From: Planoprotostelium fungivorum
Taxonomy: Eukaryota > Evosea > Variosea > Cavosteliida > Cavosteliaceae
Direction: 5' to 3'
Assembly: GCA_003024175.1 (NCBI GenBank)
Contig: MDYQ01000173.1
Location: 1 to 58,328 of the forward strand
Length of the DNA stretch: 58,328 nucleotides
Part shown: positions 33,817 to 43,763 of the stretch, piece by piece
Layout: each line of letters opens with the position of its first letter
How positions within the stretch are numbered: the first letter of the stretch is position 1
Made by a program: the position numbers and the translations under genes
Notes under the pieces: generated by a model
Seen by the model: the letters and a program-made list of their open reading frames with translations, nothing else
The model's database searches: none
Told to the model about the DNA's origin: nothing

Positions 33817-35076
33817 TTAGTACTTGTAGTCCTTCTCAAAGAGAGACTGATCGGCTGAAGAGTTGCTCGAACCGGCGTATTTGCCCAGCTGGGCCTCGCT
33901 GTTGGCCTTTGCTCGTTGAGCGAAGGCGTCTTGTCCCGCCTGAAGGTTCTCCTTCTTTCCTCCCCAAGCAGAGAGGGCGCTCTTCTGCAAGGCTCTTCCG
34001 TACGAGAAGGACAGAGCCCATGGCTTGGCTGCCTCCAGGGCGTTGATGGCGTTGAGGTTTCGGCTGGCCTCCTCTTCTGACTGACCTCCGGAGAGGAAGA
34101 AGATGCCTGGAATGGCCGGTGGGATGGTCCTCTGCAGGACGGTGACCGTGGCACGTGCTACCTCCTGTGCGGATGTGGTCTTGTAAGAGGCGTGGCCTTG
34201 ACCCGGTGTGACCATGTTGGGCTTGAGGACACAACCCTCCAAGAAGATGTGATGATCGTGCAGGGCCTTGACGACACCGGCGAGGACACTCTGGGTGGCC
34301 TCGATGCAGTCTTCGAGACTGTGTTCACCGTCCATCAGGACCTCGGGCTCCACGATGGGAACGAGTCCGTTCTCTTGGCAGATGGCGGCGTAGCGAGCCA
34401 GAGTGTGCGCGTTCTCGGTGATGCCCAGTTGGGAGGGGGAGCTCTTGTTGATGTTCAACACAGCTCTCCTGTTCCAAGTCAATCGACAGAAAGAAAAGAT
34501 GGAAGAGAGTACGAACCATTTGGCAAAGCGAACACCCTTGGAGTAGTAGTCAGCACATCTCTGAGCGAGACCGTCCAGACCCTGAGTGGATGTCTCTCCC
34601 TCAGTTCCTGGAATGGGAACGACACCCTGCTCTTCGTCAGATCGGTGCCGGTCAGTCACGTGACCGACATACCTTGTCGAGCTTGATACCAGAGATGACA
34701 CCCTCCTTCTTGAGGAGCTCTGTGAATGGTGTTCCGTCTGCTGCCTTCTGGTGCAAGGTCTCATCGTATAAGATGACGCCACTGCAGTACTGTCCCCAGC
34801 CTGATGAGGTCAATCTACGGTTACGTCTGTGTTCTTCTCTCTACCTTTGGTGGTGAAGAGGAGTTCTCTGTAGTCTCTTCGGTTGGACTCGTTGTTCTCG
34901 ACCTTGATGGAATCGAATCTCTTTCCGATGGTTCCCGTGCTCTCGTCTGCAGCGAGGAGACCCTTTCCTCTCTGTGAGAGTGCTTGCTACGACACCATCA
35001 GTCTCACACGTCATCTCCTAACTCTCACCGCAGTCTGTGCGAGCTCTTGTCTGTATTTTCCTCCTACGAGTGGCAT
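33817..35076 (-). CDS. FBA: class I fructose-bisphosphate aldolase
   Basis: Nearly the whole family is readable: [12 protein letters not shown] start, [55 protein letters not shown], the Schiff-base lysine in [38 protein letters not shown] and a terminal tyrosine (KDYKY) as in animal aldolases. Catalyses cleavage of fructose 1,6-bisphosphate to two trioses in glycolysis, cytosolic. ATG at 35076, TAA at 33817, about 360 residues, with introns of 40-50 nt in the 5' half. GC-rich and codon-biased relative to its neighbours, as expected of a highly expressed gene. Confidence 0.95.
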
Positions 35077-36335
35077 AGTGTCTGTTGTCTTTGTTGTTGC
35101 GATTGGATTCGTTTGTGTCCTTTGTATCCGGGTGTTGCCGATTGTCGACAGAGTATACACTCTTTGGCTGCCTCTGGCTCTTCTTGTGCTTTGTGAAGTC
35201 AACAATGAAGACACGGGATTTACAAGGTTGCCGAATTCCAACCTCCCAGTTTCAAGTCACGTGACCAAAAACAAAGTGACCCACAACACATCCGTGCATC
35301 TCCTCTGAGTGCACTCTCAGGCCTCACCTGCATCCTTCCTTCATGCGATCCTCTTATTCCGAGCAGACGTGTCCATCTTTGTGTCTTCTCGGGTCGAGAT
35401 GGCCTGTATGAAGAGCCTCTCTGTCTATGGATTCCGAAGAATCATTACAACCGAAAGACTGACAGTGAATACGAGAGAGGAGTCTCAAAGACGACGAATC
35501 TATGCAGGTGAGGTGAAAAAGCAATTTTCAGCACGTGAGAGGAGGAGGTACGACAAGCATCGGTAGAGGTAAAGGCACCGACGCAGCTTCAGATCGCCTC
35601 TGATCTCCACGGAGTTCACAGCTCCCGGCATGGACCATGATTGCCGAGGGGTCTACTATCGTGGTATAGCACCTCTCAGCCTGTAAAGTGGATAAGTGAT
35701 ACTCCACCGGTTGTTGTATGTCCGATATCAATCTCACAACATGAGACGTTGTCTTGACATAAAAGTATCACGATCTTTGTATCGCAATAAATTCTAGAAT
35801 GTTGTTCATATAACTTGCTTTAGAGTTGACCAAATTGAACCAGTTCAGTTTTGGTGTGCTCCTCTAATAGACAGCTATCAATACTTTCGCAAAGACTCAT
35901 CGGTAGTAGGTGCATTCCTCACCCGCTCGGCTTATATTAGGGTGTTTATTCGCTCCCTCATTGGTAGCCCTGTTCTTTTGATAATAATTCAATATTGATC
36001 GTAATACATCGATCATACGTATCTGCCTGCATGATGCTAGGTGTTCATCGACACTGTCTCCTATGTTCAAGTGACGATCCTACTGATCTCTATCCACGAC
36101 CGCTGCTTCAGGCGAGATCACCCATTCATCCCTGGGTGATCGGATGAAATAGATTCTGCGAAGCGACGTAATTGTTCAACAACGGTGTGGTAGTGGTTCT
36201 TATGAACAGCTACGATCTAAGCGGTCCAAAGCCAGCTTCGCCGAATAACGTGTGAAGTTCTTTCTCCCCTCGCTCACAGCGACGGCCTCCTCTGCTTCAT
36301 TCTAAACACATTCCGATTACGAACACACAAGCAAC
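35077..36335. other. 1.26-kb gap between aldolase and Rap genes
   Basis: A forward ORF at 35399-35566 (MACMKSLSVYGFRR..) ends near a GTGAGGTG donor-like site and could be a short exon, but no continuation was found. A 9-bp perfect inverted repeat GATCACCCA..TGGGTGATC lies at about 36117-36141. No RNA gene recognised. The last 200 bp presumably hold the Rap promoter. Confidence 0.35.
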
Positions 36336-37023
36336 ATGGTCAGAGAATACAAGTTTGTCGTCTTAGGCAACGGAGGAGTGAGCTCCTTCATTTTTTACCT
36401 TCTTAACATTCTCCAGGTTGGCAAGAGTGCCCTCACTGTGCAATATGTTCAAGAATTCTTTCTCGTTCGCTACGATCCAACGATCGAAGATTCGTACAGC
36501 AAGACGACACACATTGATGGAGAGCAGATCATTCTCGAGATATTAGGTAAGTGGGCGGAACGTTGACGGACATGATCTGATGGTGTCTTTTCAGACACCG
36601 CTGGAACAGAACAGTTCACCGCGATGAGAGATCTCTACATGAAGAACGGTCACGGATTTATACTGGTCTATTCCATCACTTCACAATCTTCGTTCAACGA
36701 TCTGAGAGACATGCACGAGATGATCTTACGGGTGAAAGATGTGGATCAGGTCGGTTGACACTGTCATGGTCGGTCAATCTGATAGATGGCAGGTTCCTCT
36801 AGTATTATGTGGTAACAAGTGTGACTTGGTGGACCAGCGTGTCGTCACAACGGAACAAGGTGTTAGCATGGGGCTGCAGATGAACGCCAGCTTTTACGAA
36901 TCTTCAGCACTGAAGAACTTGAACGTGGAGGAACTGTTCGTCGATCTCGTCAGACAAGTGAACAGGATTCAACCAAAGAAGGAAATGGGGAAGAAGAAGA
37001 CGAAAGGATGCTCACTGTTATAA
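36336..37023 (+). CDS. Rap-family small GTPase
   Basis: Four exons with 40-50-nt introns give about 186 residues. G1 GNGGVGKSALT, effector loop [10 protein letters not shown]3 [15 protein letters not shown] with Thr at the position that is Gln61 in Ras (the Rap hallmark), G4 GNKCD, G5 ESSALKN, and a C-terminal polybasic KKKTKG followed by CSLL. The CaaX ends in Leu, predicting geranylgeranylation and membrane attachment. Rap proteins control adhesion and cytoskeleton. In the switch I flank SKTTHID differs from Rap1, so this may be a Rap2-like or lineage-specific paralogue. Confidence 0.93.
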
Positions 37024-37210
37024 ATTCATGTACATATCATTGCTTTGCTTCACTGTGTTGTTATTCAAAAGAATCTCGTTGAAGCTGCTCCGTGCTATCA
37101 GCACACGTCTGAATCTCTGTGAATGAGTTTGTCTCTGCGCCTGAGATGGATCGACTGCAGCTGTTGTTGGAGATTGAGTATTTCATTGAGTGATATCGGC
37201 CACGTCATCG

Positions 37211-37283
37211 GCCCTGTTAGCTCAGTTGGAAGAGCGATAGCCTTCTAAGCTATAGGTCTTGGGTTCGAGCCCCAAATAGGGCG
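37211..37283 (+). tRNA. tRNA-Arg (anticodon TCT)
   Basis: A 73-nt cloverleaf. Acceptor GCCCTGT pairs with ATAGGGC (one G-T wobble) and has discriminator G. The D-arm is AGCTCAGTTGGAAGAGC. The anticodon stem ATAGC/GCTAT closes the loop CTTCTAA with TCT at 37244-37246. The T-arm TTGGG-TTCGAGC-CCCAA is intact. No intron and no encoded CCA. The A box (TAGCTCAGTTGG) and B box (GGTTCGAGCCC) for RNA polymerase III are intact. Reads AGA codons. Confidence 0.95.
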
Positions 37284-37710
37284 ATCACCTTTTGATCCCG
37301 TACACAACACCAATCAACGAGAGCCGATCGACCATCATGATCGTTGCCACCACCTCAGGAAAGCAGAAAAGTGTGAGGTTATAGTCCATGACGGTAAACT
37401 GCTCGGCATTCAATACATTAGAATTACGGTATTCTTGTGTCTAGATAGACCAGATATCCGCCACTGTAGATGATATGAAATCATCCAAAGGAAGCAGTCA
37501 CTGAACGTCTTTCGGCTCAGAAGGTGTTGGGTCGTCATCACTTCTGATGTTATTAGGACCCGCAATATCTCGTGTTGACACGATAGTAGTACCTCCTGCT
37601 CAACTCCCGTATCCCAATCAACATCTCCCCTTCTCACCTTCATAAATCCCATTAATTCATTTATTTTGCGACATCACATCACAACACCCGATCATCTGAT
37701 CACATACACA
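37284..37710. other. gap after the tRNA gene
   Basis: No gene or clear pol III T-run terminator other than CCTTTTGATC directly after the tRNA (TTTT at about 37290). Only short frames. Confidence 0.4.
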
Positions 37711-38258
37711 ATGGGAAAAGACAAACCAGACGACATATTCGATGATATCGAAAAGGCATTTGAACAGACTATTGAACTCGAAAAAACAGTCACTCCAAAG
37801 AAGAAGGACGAAGAAACCCAACTAACAAACAATGTACACTGTTTACCGGAAGATCCTGAAGACCTAAACTGCTGGGCCATGCAAAACAATTACAGAAAAT
37901 GCATATGTGATCAAATCATCATCGTCTTTCGAATAACTACGAAATCATTGACACTCAACAGCTATAAGTGGAGCTCTTCAATCTTATTACCGAACTGGCT
38001 CTGTCGATGTTTTGTGTGACATAGAAAAGAACAATGCATCAGTCTGTCAGCGTGTAAAAGCGAAGTATTTGCTTCATGGTAAAACGAAGGAGGTGATGCT
38101 TATACCTGATGCGACTGTTTCATCTCATTGTTGTAGGTGATGGAAGACCTGTATTTTGGAAGGAAATACCAAGAAGAGAAGCTTCAAGCTCGTTCGTTGT
38201 ACCAAATGCCTTGGACTATGAGAACAGAGCCACCAGAGCTCTTCCGTTCACCATTTGA
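37711..38258 (+). CDS. small cysteine-containing protein, EMI1/DUF3128-like
   Basis: Three exons joined by introns of about 59 and 58 nt give roughly 143 residues. An acidic N-terminus (DDIFDDIEKAFEQTIELEK) is followed by a core with NCWAMQNNYRKC, then SYYRTGSVDVLCDIEKN and CQRVKAKYLL. The spacing of cysteines around a YYRxG segment resembles the short DUF3128 (yeast Emi1) family linked to mitochondrial function. Similarity is by pattern only, and a distinct small CHCH-like protein is an alternative. ATG at 37711; TGA at 38256-38258. Confidence 0.45.
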
Positions 38259-38968
38259 AAAGACACACACGAACAAAGGCTGATCATGGTATCTTACGCT
38301 TATTTATTCTACTTCACGACCAACTTCACGATATCGATGGAAATAGTCCTTTGTCTCACCAGAGATAATAATTTGTTTCGACTCACTTTAGCAAAGACAC
38401 CATCTCTCGCTCTGATGTAGTCTGATTTCCATCGCTTGCAGTTACCATTGTTGACCGATTGCAATGCTCGATCGATAGTGGAAATTTATACTTATGTTCT
38501 GATCTGCCCTCCCTCGTGGGTGTGATGTTATCGAAGGAAACAGCGCTCCTGCAAGTTTTTGAGGAACTCACTCAGATAAGATCTATAGACAGATAGTACA
38601 GTACATTCTACTGTCTTTAGTTTCTGTACCAAGAGAGGAGGCTTCTGTTGACGAGAAGCTTCAATGAACTTCTCCGTAGCCGGGGGGGAGGGAGGGAATT
38701 CTCAAACCACTGAGAAGTTGGGGGTGGGAGGGAGGGCTCGCTTCATCTCGCCTTGACTTCAAGAAACAGACCCCTCGCCCTTAGGTGTGTCTTTGATAAG
38801 GTTTCTCTTTCTGTCTGTTGTGGAAGACCTATCCTTCTCTTCTTCTCGTTCTCTACATCTCTGCGATCGCGTATATTCTGTCGTCACTTTTATTGAGAGG
38901 AGGGTAACGTCTCACTGTTTCATAGGAGGAGTTTATCACACACACGCTCTTACATATTCTGATCGAAA
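38259..38968. promoter_or_regulatory. upstream region of the V-ATPase A gene
   Basis: No coding frame supported. Contains two G-tract clusters (38682-38696 and 38720-38736) described separately. Presumed promoter and 5' untranslated region of a highly expressed gene. Confidence 0.4.
38682..38736 (+). promoter_or_regulatory. two adjacent G-quadruplex-forming motifs
   Basis: The first tract is G7-A-G3-A-G3; the second is G5-T-G3-A-G3-A-G3. Each supplies four runs of at least three guanines with one-base loops, the most stable class of predicted parallel quadruplex. They lie 233-287 nt before the ATG of the V-ATPase gene on its coding strand. Function is not shown by sequence. Confidence 0.6.
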
Positions 38969-41230
38969 ATGGTGAGTCATTCAACTTGATTCCAACTAAC
39001 AAAATGTCAGAGCGTCACGTTAGCAAGCGCTAAGCAGAGCCTTCCCAGGTTCGAAGACGATGTCAAGGAGAGCGAGTACGGTTTTGTCTTCTCCGTCTCT
39101 GGACCTGGTGTGTGATTCAACTGTTCTCCCCTTCACCTGATGCTTTCACATCTTCTGACAACACTCATTCTGTATACAGTCGTCGTTGCCGAGAGAATGT
39201 CCGGAGCAGCTATGTACGAGCTCGTCCGTGTCGGTAACGAGCAGCTGGTCGGTGAGATCATTCGTCTCGAGGGTGACAACGCCACCATCCAGGTCTACGA
39301 GGAGACATGTGAGTCAGCATTCACATAGACATCCAGTATCATTCTCACGTTCGTCTGACCTCTTCCAGCCGGTTTGACTGTTGGAGATCCAGTCCTGAGA
39401 ACGAAGAAGCCTCTGTCCGTCGAGTTGGGACCCGGAATCATGGAGTCCATCTTCGATGGTATCCAGAGACCCCTGCAGGTCATCTACGACGACACCAAGT
39501 CCATCTACATTCCCAAGGGTATCAACATCCCTGCCCTCAACCAGAGCAAGGGCTGGTACTTTGAGCCCCAACTCCGCGTGGGAGACCACATCACTGGAGG
39601 AGACATCTATGGAAAGGTCGTAGAGAACATGCTCCTCACTCACTGGATCATGCTTCCCCCCGGAGAGAAGGGAACCATCACCTTCATCGCCCCCGCCGAC
39701 AACTACACCCTCAAGGATGTCGTCCTCGAGTGCGAGTTCCTCGGAAAAGTGAAGAAGTTCACCATGATGCACTTCTGGCCCGTTCGTTCTCCTCGTCCCG
39801 TCACCGAGAAGCTGACTCCCGACTCTGCCCTTCTCTGTGGTCAGAGAGTGCTCGATGCCCTCTTCCCCTCCGTCCAGGGTGGTACCTGTGCTATCCCCGG
39901 TGCCTTTGGCTGTGGTAAGACGGTTATTTCTCAGTCTCTGTCAAAGTACTCCAACTCGGAGGCTATCATCTACGTCGGTTGTGGAGAGAGAGGAAACGAG
40001 ATGGCTGAGGTGCTCAAGGAGTTCCCTGAGGTGAGCATTTTGGCGGGAACGGCCTCTGACGGGTTTACAGCTCGAGACCGAAGTGAGAGGACAATCCGTG
40101 TCCATCATGAAGAGAACCTGTCTCGTGGCCAACACTTCCAACATGCCTGTGGCCGCTCGTGAGGCTTCCATCTACACTGGTATCACTCTGGCCGAGTACT
40201 TTAGAGATATGGGTCTCAACGTGGCTATGATGGCTGACTCTACCTCTCGTTGGGCCGAGGCTCTTCGTGAGATTTCCGGTCGTCTCGCTGAGATGCCCGC
40301 CGGTGAGTCTCCCTCCATCTACAACACTCTTCTCACACGTGATAGATGCTGGTTACCCTGCCTATTTGGGAGCCCGTCTGGCCTCCTTCTACGAGCGTGC
40401 CGGTAAGGTGGTCTGTCTGGGTAACCCTCAGAGAAAGGGTTCCGTCACCATTGTCGGAGCGTGAGTGTCACATCCATGGAACGAGACTGACCCTCTCAGC
40501 GTGTCTCCCCCAGGAGGAGATTTCGGAGATCCAGTTACAGCTGCCACCCTCAACATCGTTCAGGTCTTCTGGGGTTTGGACAAGAAGCTCGCCCAGAGAA
40601 AGCATTTCCCCTCTGTCAACTGGTTGGTCAGTTACTCCAAGTACCTCAACGTCCTCGAGCCCTTCTACGAGACCTTCGACCCCGAGTTTGTCTCCCTCAG
40701 AACCAAGGCCAAGACCATCCTCCAGAACGAGGACGATCTCGCTGAAATCGTACAGCTCGTCGGAAAGGTGAGATTCAATGCTCTACAAGTGTAGATACAT
40801 GTGTTCAGATTCGACTTGTGTTCCTGAACACATCGATATGGATGTGAGAATCAATTAAGGCTGACGAGAGCAGGACTCTCTGTCAGAGACGGACAAGATC
40901 ACGCTGGAGGTCGCTCGTCTCCTGAAGGACGATTTCTTACAGCAGAACGGATTCTCCGACTGGGACAGATTCTGCCCCTTCTGGAAGACGGTGTGGATGC
41001 TGAGAAACATGATTGGATTTTACGATCTGGCCTGCAAGGCTGTGGAGAGCAGCAACGATGACAGAAAGATCACTCTGGTCACAATCAAGAACCACATGCC
41101 CGAAGTCCTCAACGAGATCTCCAGACAAAAGTTCCAAGTCCCCACACTAGGAAAGGACCAAGTCACCGCAGCTTACAAGCAGCTCAACGACGAGATGCAC
41201 GCCAAATTTAGATCACTGGAGGAGCTGTAA
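38969..41230 (+). CDS. ATP6V1A: V-type proton ATPase catalytic subunit A
   Basis: Spliced product is about 615 residues, close to the usual 617. The start region [15 protein letters not shown], then [13 protein letters not shown]-type strands, the P-loop [25 protein letters not shown], the Walker B region [20 protein letters not shown] and VQLVGKDSL are all intact. It is the ATP-hydrolysing subunit of the cytosolic V1 ring that acidifies lysosomes, contractile vacuoles and endosomes. The first intron (38972-39010) begins immediately after ATG, so the initiator codon is alone on the first coding exon. Strong codon bias (C-ending codons) signals high expression. TAA at 41228-41230. Confidence 0.96.
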
Positions 41231-41393
41231 AGAAAGAGAATACAGAACCTGTCAAGAGATGCTTCTTTATCGCCCAGGGGCGTGTTGCGTTTGTAGACAA
41301 ATATGAATTAAATAGTTGATTTTTGCAGAAATTTCAATGACCAGGCATCATCAAGGAATTGTAACCACATAAACACACGGGCGACATCACACC

Positions 41394-41888
41394 ATGAACT
41401 ACTATCCTTTATCTTTCAACAACGTCTTCTCTTTGAGACCGCAGCACCATCATTCCTGCCGATCGATTCACCACCACAATGGTTTCGACGATGCGATTCG
41501 AGACATCACAGAGTCTCACTTTACCCTCTTGGATCAAATGGAAAGATCAGCTCTGAGCACGTTGCGCAACTCTGGGGGCAGAGGAAGAATCTCTCGGGAG
41601 AGGATCAGGCGCGGAGATCAAACCTGGGAGAGCTATGGTACTCTGCCTTGGGCTCCTGAGGAGGAAGACATCGTTGACGCTGTGGGCGATGTCCTGCGTC
41701 TTTTGGGACCTCAACCTAGAAGTGGATCTCTTTTGTTATCTTTCAAGGTCTTAGAACACTCTCGTGAGCCTGATGTCTTTCTCTTCTACCGTATGGAGAA
41801 GTTGAGAGGTGAGTAATGGGATAGACGGACTGCTGATCATCTCATTCTCACCTCTTGTGCAGAGGATAAAGCCCCTCAAGAAAATTGA
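41394..41888 (+). CDS. unidentified small protein, about 150 residues
   Basis: ATG at 41394 opens a histidine/proline-containing N-terminus, followed by an arginine-rich region (GGRGRISRERIRRGD). An LPWAPEEEDIVDAVGDVLRL helix and a strand-like LLLSFKVLEH come next. One intron of about 53 nt (GTGAGT..GTGCAG) precedes a short last exon ending EDKAPQEN and TGA at 41886-41888. No family recognised. It follows the V-ATPase gene on the same strand by 163 bp but has its own ATG and no functional link is implied. Confidence 0.5.
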
Positions 41889-42081
41889 CAATAAACGTTT
41901 GCCACTAGTTCATCTTTCGATGGTGTAAGAGTGTTGATGAGATGTTCACTAGCACAGCCTTCACGTCTTATCGAGTAGCGGCCTTACGAGGTAAACTTTC
42001 CAAGATTCGACCGCGATAGAACGAACATCACTAAATTGAGCTCTGAAGGCAGAGATACCCCTCAATTTACACGATTTATCT

Positions 42082-42441
42082 TCAAATGAACAGGGCCAGT
42101 AATATGGGAGTGATAGATAGCCATACTCCTAACTGAGTGGCCGAGGAAGGCGCAGTGGCACCTGATTCACCTACGACCATTGAGTCTTCCCTTCATCTTC
42201 GTGAAAATCTGTACTCACCAAAGCTGAAGCTGGTGACTCCGCTGTTGATTTCCGTCACTGTGACACCCTTCTCCACAGCCTCGGTCTTTTCGTCAGCAGT
42301 AGCTTTGGTGCTGTCCCCAGCCTTGATGTTCGTGGCATCCATTGTCTCAGTGATGTGGGCTGAGCGATTTCTCCACTCGAATAAGGTCCACCGGAAGATT
42401 CCAAACCACAACCAACAAGGCGCATAATCCGGATTCTGCAT
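42082..42441 (-). CDS. short putative GPI-anchored or tail-anchored protein
   Basis: ATG at 42441 gives an N-terminus rich in Trp and Phe (CWLWFGIFRWTLFEW), then a polar Thr/Ala/Glu stretch. A 47-nt intron ending in CGTAG leads to SSATQLGVWLSITPILLALFI and TGA. The C-terminal hydrophobic tail with a preceding small-residue stretch resembles a GPI-attachment signal or a membrane anchor. About 100 residues. Upstream reverse-strand exons in 42442-42939 are possible but no convincing join was found, so this may be the 3' part of a larger gene. Confidence 0.4.
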
Positions 42442-42939
42442 CACATCTCTTCCTTCATGTTGGTTCGTGTATTCAACGAGCTGCGCCGTTCAGGTAAATG
42501 AATTGCATATGTAGTGTGTGCGATGTGTGTGGAAATTTCTGCCGAATGGAAGGAGGGCCTCATCCGTCACATTTAGAGGAACGCAGCGGTCGTTTCCACC
42601 TCGATTCCACCCGTTCGTCACTCACCATTCACCTCTTAGTGAACCAAAATCTGTTTCTGAGAAGTTGGACCAACAAAATTGCTGTAACTTACCGCATAGG
42701 TATTTCAATGGTCAAAGTCCAAAATGTATTCAAGAAAGTGGGGGTCATGTACAGACCACACAGTATGACGTTCCAGAGTCATTCTCTCTTCAATCATTCA
42801 CGTCACAATGAAACAATCAGGCGACATAGGACAGGACAACACGATGATGCAATACGAACGTCATCGGATTATCACCCATCCTTCTGAACTCTTGTCGTCT
42901 GAAACGATTCGACATGAAGAATACTGTACCATGTATGTA
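42442..42939. other. region without a settled gene model
   Basis: Several open patches on the reverse strand look protein-like (hydrophobic LWNVILCGLYMTPTF, and a stretch containing LHHRVVLSYVA), but their frames could not be joined by consistent splice sites. They may be exons of the small reverse-strand gene or chance. Confidence 0.3.
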
Positions 42940-43435
42940 TTATTTAGCGTGCTTCTTCGTCCACTCCTTTGCAGTCTTGGCCCAAGCGGTCTTGTCCGTC
43001 TTGAATTGTTGAGCGATCTCGGGCTCAAGTGGGTTATCAGCGTTGGGCTCCTTCATCAATCGGTAGATTTCGTCGATGACTGAAGGAAGATCAGAAACGA
43101 GCGTAATCGTCAAGACATAGTTATTTACCTTGTTGGATCTTCAACTGTGGACTCCAGCCCTCTGTGGTCAACATATCGGTACAAAATCCTCCGTCAGACT
43201 TAACGTTGGGATGGTAGATTTTGGTCAAAAACTTGACCTTGGGTGGCTTGAAAGGGTAGTCCGTGGGGACTTCGATCTCGATCTTGAAAGTTCCCTTCTC
43301 AAACGGTGTCTTCTCAGGTCCGTCTATGGCTACCCTCCATAAGAAGAGGTTATCATCGCTGGCAAGCTCTGCTTTGAACCAGCCCTGGGGTGCGTCCATA
43401 AACTCTTTCAGTTCCTTCTGTAGACGCTTGCTCAT
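42940..43435 (-). CDS. ubiquitin-conjugating enzyme E2
   Basis: About 148 residues with a single intron near 43083-43130. The UBC fold is complete: N-terminal helix SKRLQKELKEF, LFLWRVAIDGP, EVPTDYPFKPPKVKFLT, the HPN motif at about residues 75-77, and catalytic Cys85 in GGFCTDML. NPLEPEIAQQF and a C-terminal helix TKKHAK follow. Transfers ubiquitin from E1 to substrates or E3s. The segment around the catalytic cysteine (FCTDML, where UBE2D-type enzymes have ICLDIL) differs from the common subfamilies, so I do not assign one. ATG at 43435, TAA at 42940-42942. Confidence 0.92.
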
Positions 43436-43763
43436 TGTGTCTGTCTATTCAGCGTCTGCCTTGGGTGAGTCTAAAGAAAAGGCGGAGAAAATGAGTCACC
43501 TCTCGATGTGTGTGATGTGTTGGTGGAAAAATGGTCGTGCCCAGAAAACAACGCAATTTGAATAATTGCATTCGCTGAAAGATTTCGTCGAATTGTTTCC
43601 GAGGAATAACAAACACAGAACTCACTGCCTCTGTATTTCAATCACAGACATGACAAAACATACTGCCTCTCTATAAAAACAGACACAAACATTCTCTCTG
43701 GTTGATGAAATCTATTAATCAACCAACTTGAGACCCGATCAATTTCACTTTGCGCCACGATGA
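43436..43763. other. intergenic region between E2 and CtIP-like genes
   Basis: Both flanking genes are on the reverse strand; this holds the E2 promoter and the 3' flank of the CtIP-like gene. No further feature seen. Confidence 0.4.

Noticed and set aside
35399-35566. Short forward gene starting MACMKSLSVYGFRR
   Set aside because: Too short, no homologous pattern, and the following donor-like site leads to no convincing second exon; mentioned only within the gap entry.
36117-36141. GATCACCCA..TGGGTGATC hairpin as a terminator or RNA gene
   Set aside because: Eukaryotic genes do not use such terminators, and no wider RNA fold or conserved motif surrounds it.
42442-42939. Possible TLC-domain gene (LHH motif and hydrophobic stretches) on the reverse strand
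   Set aside because: The frames could not be joined with plausible introns and the usual spacing of TLC motifs is not met.
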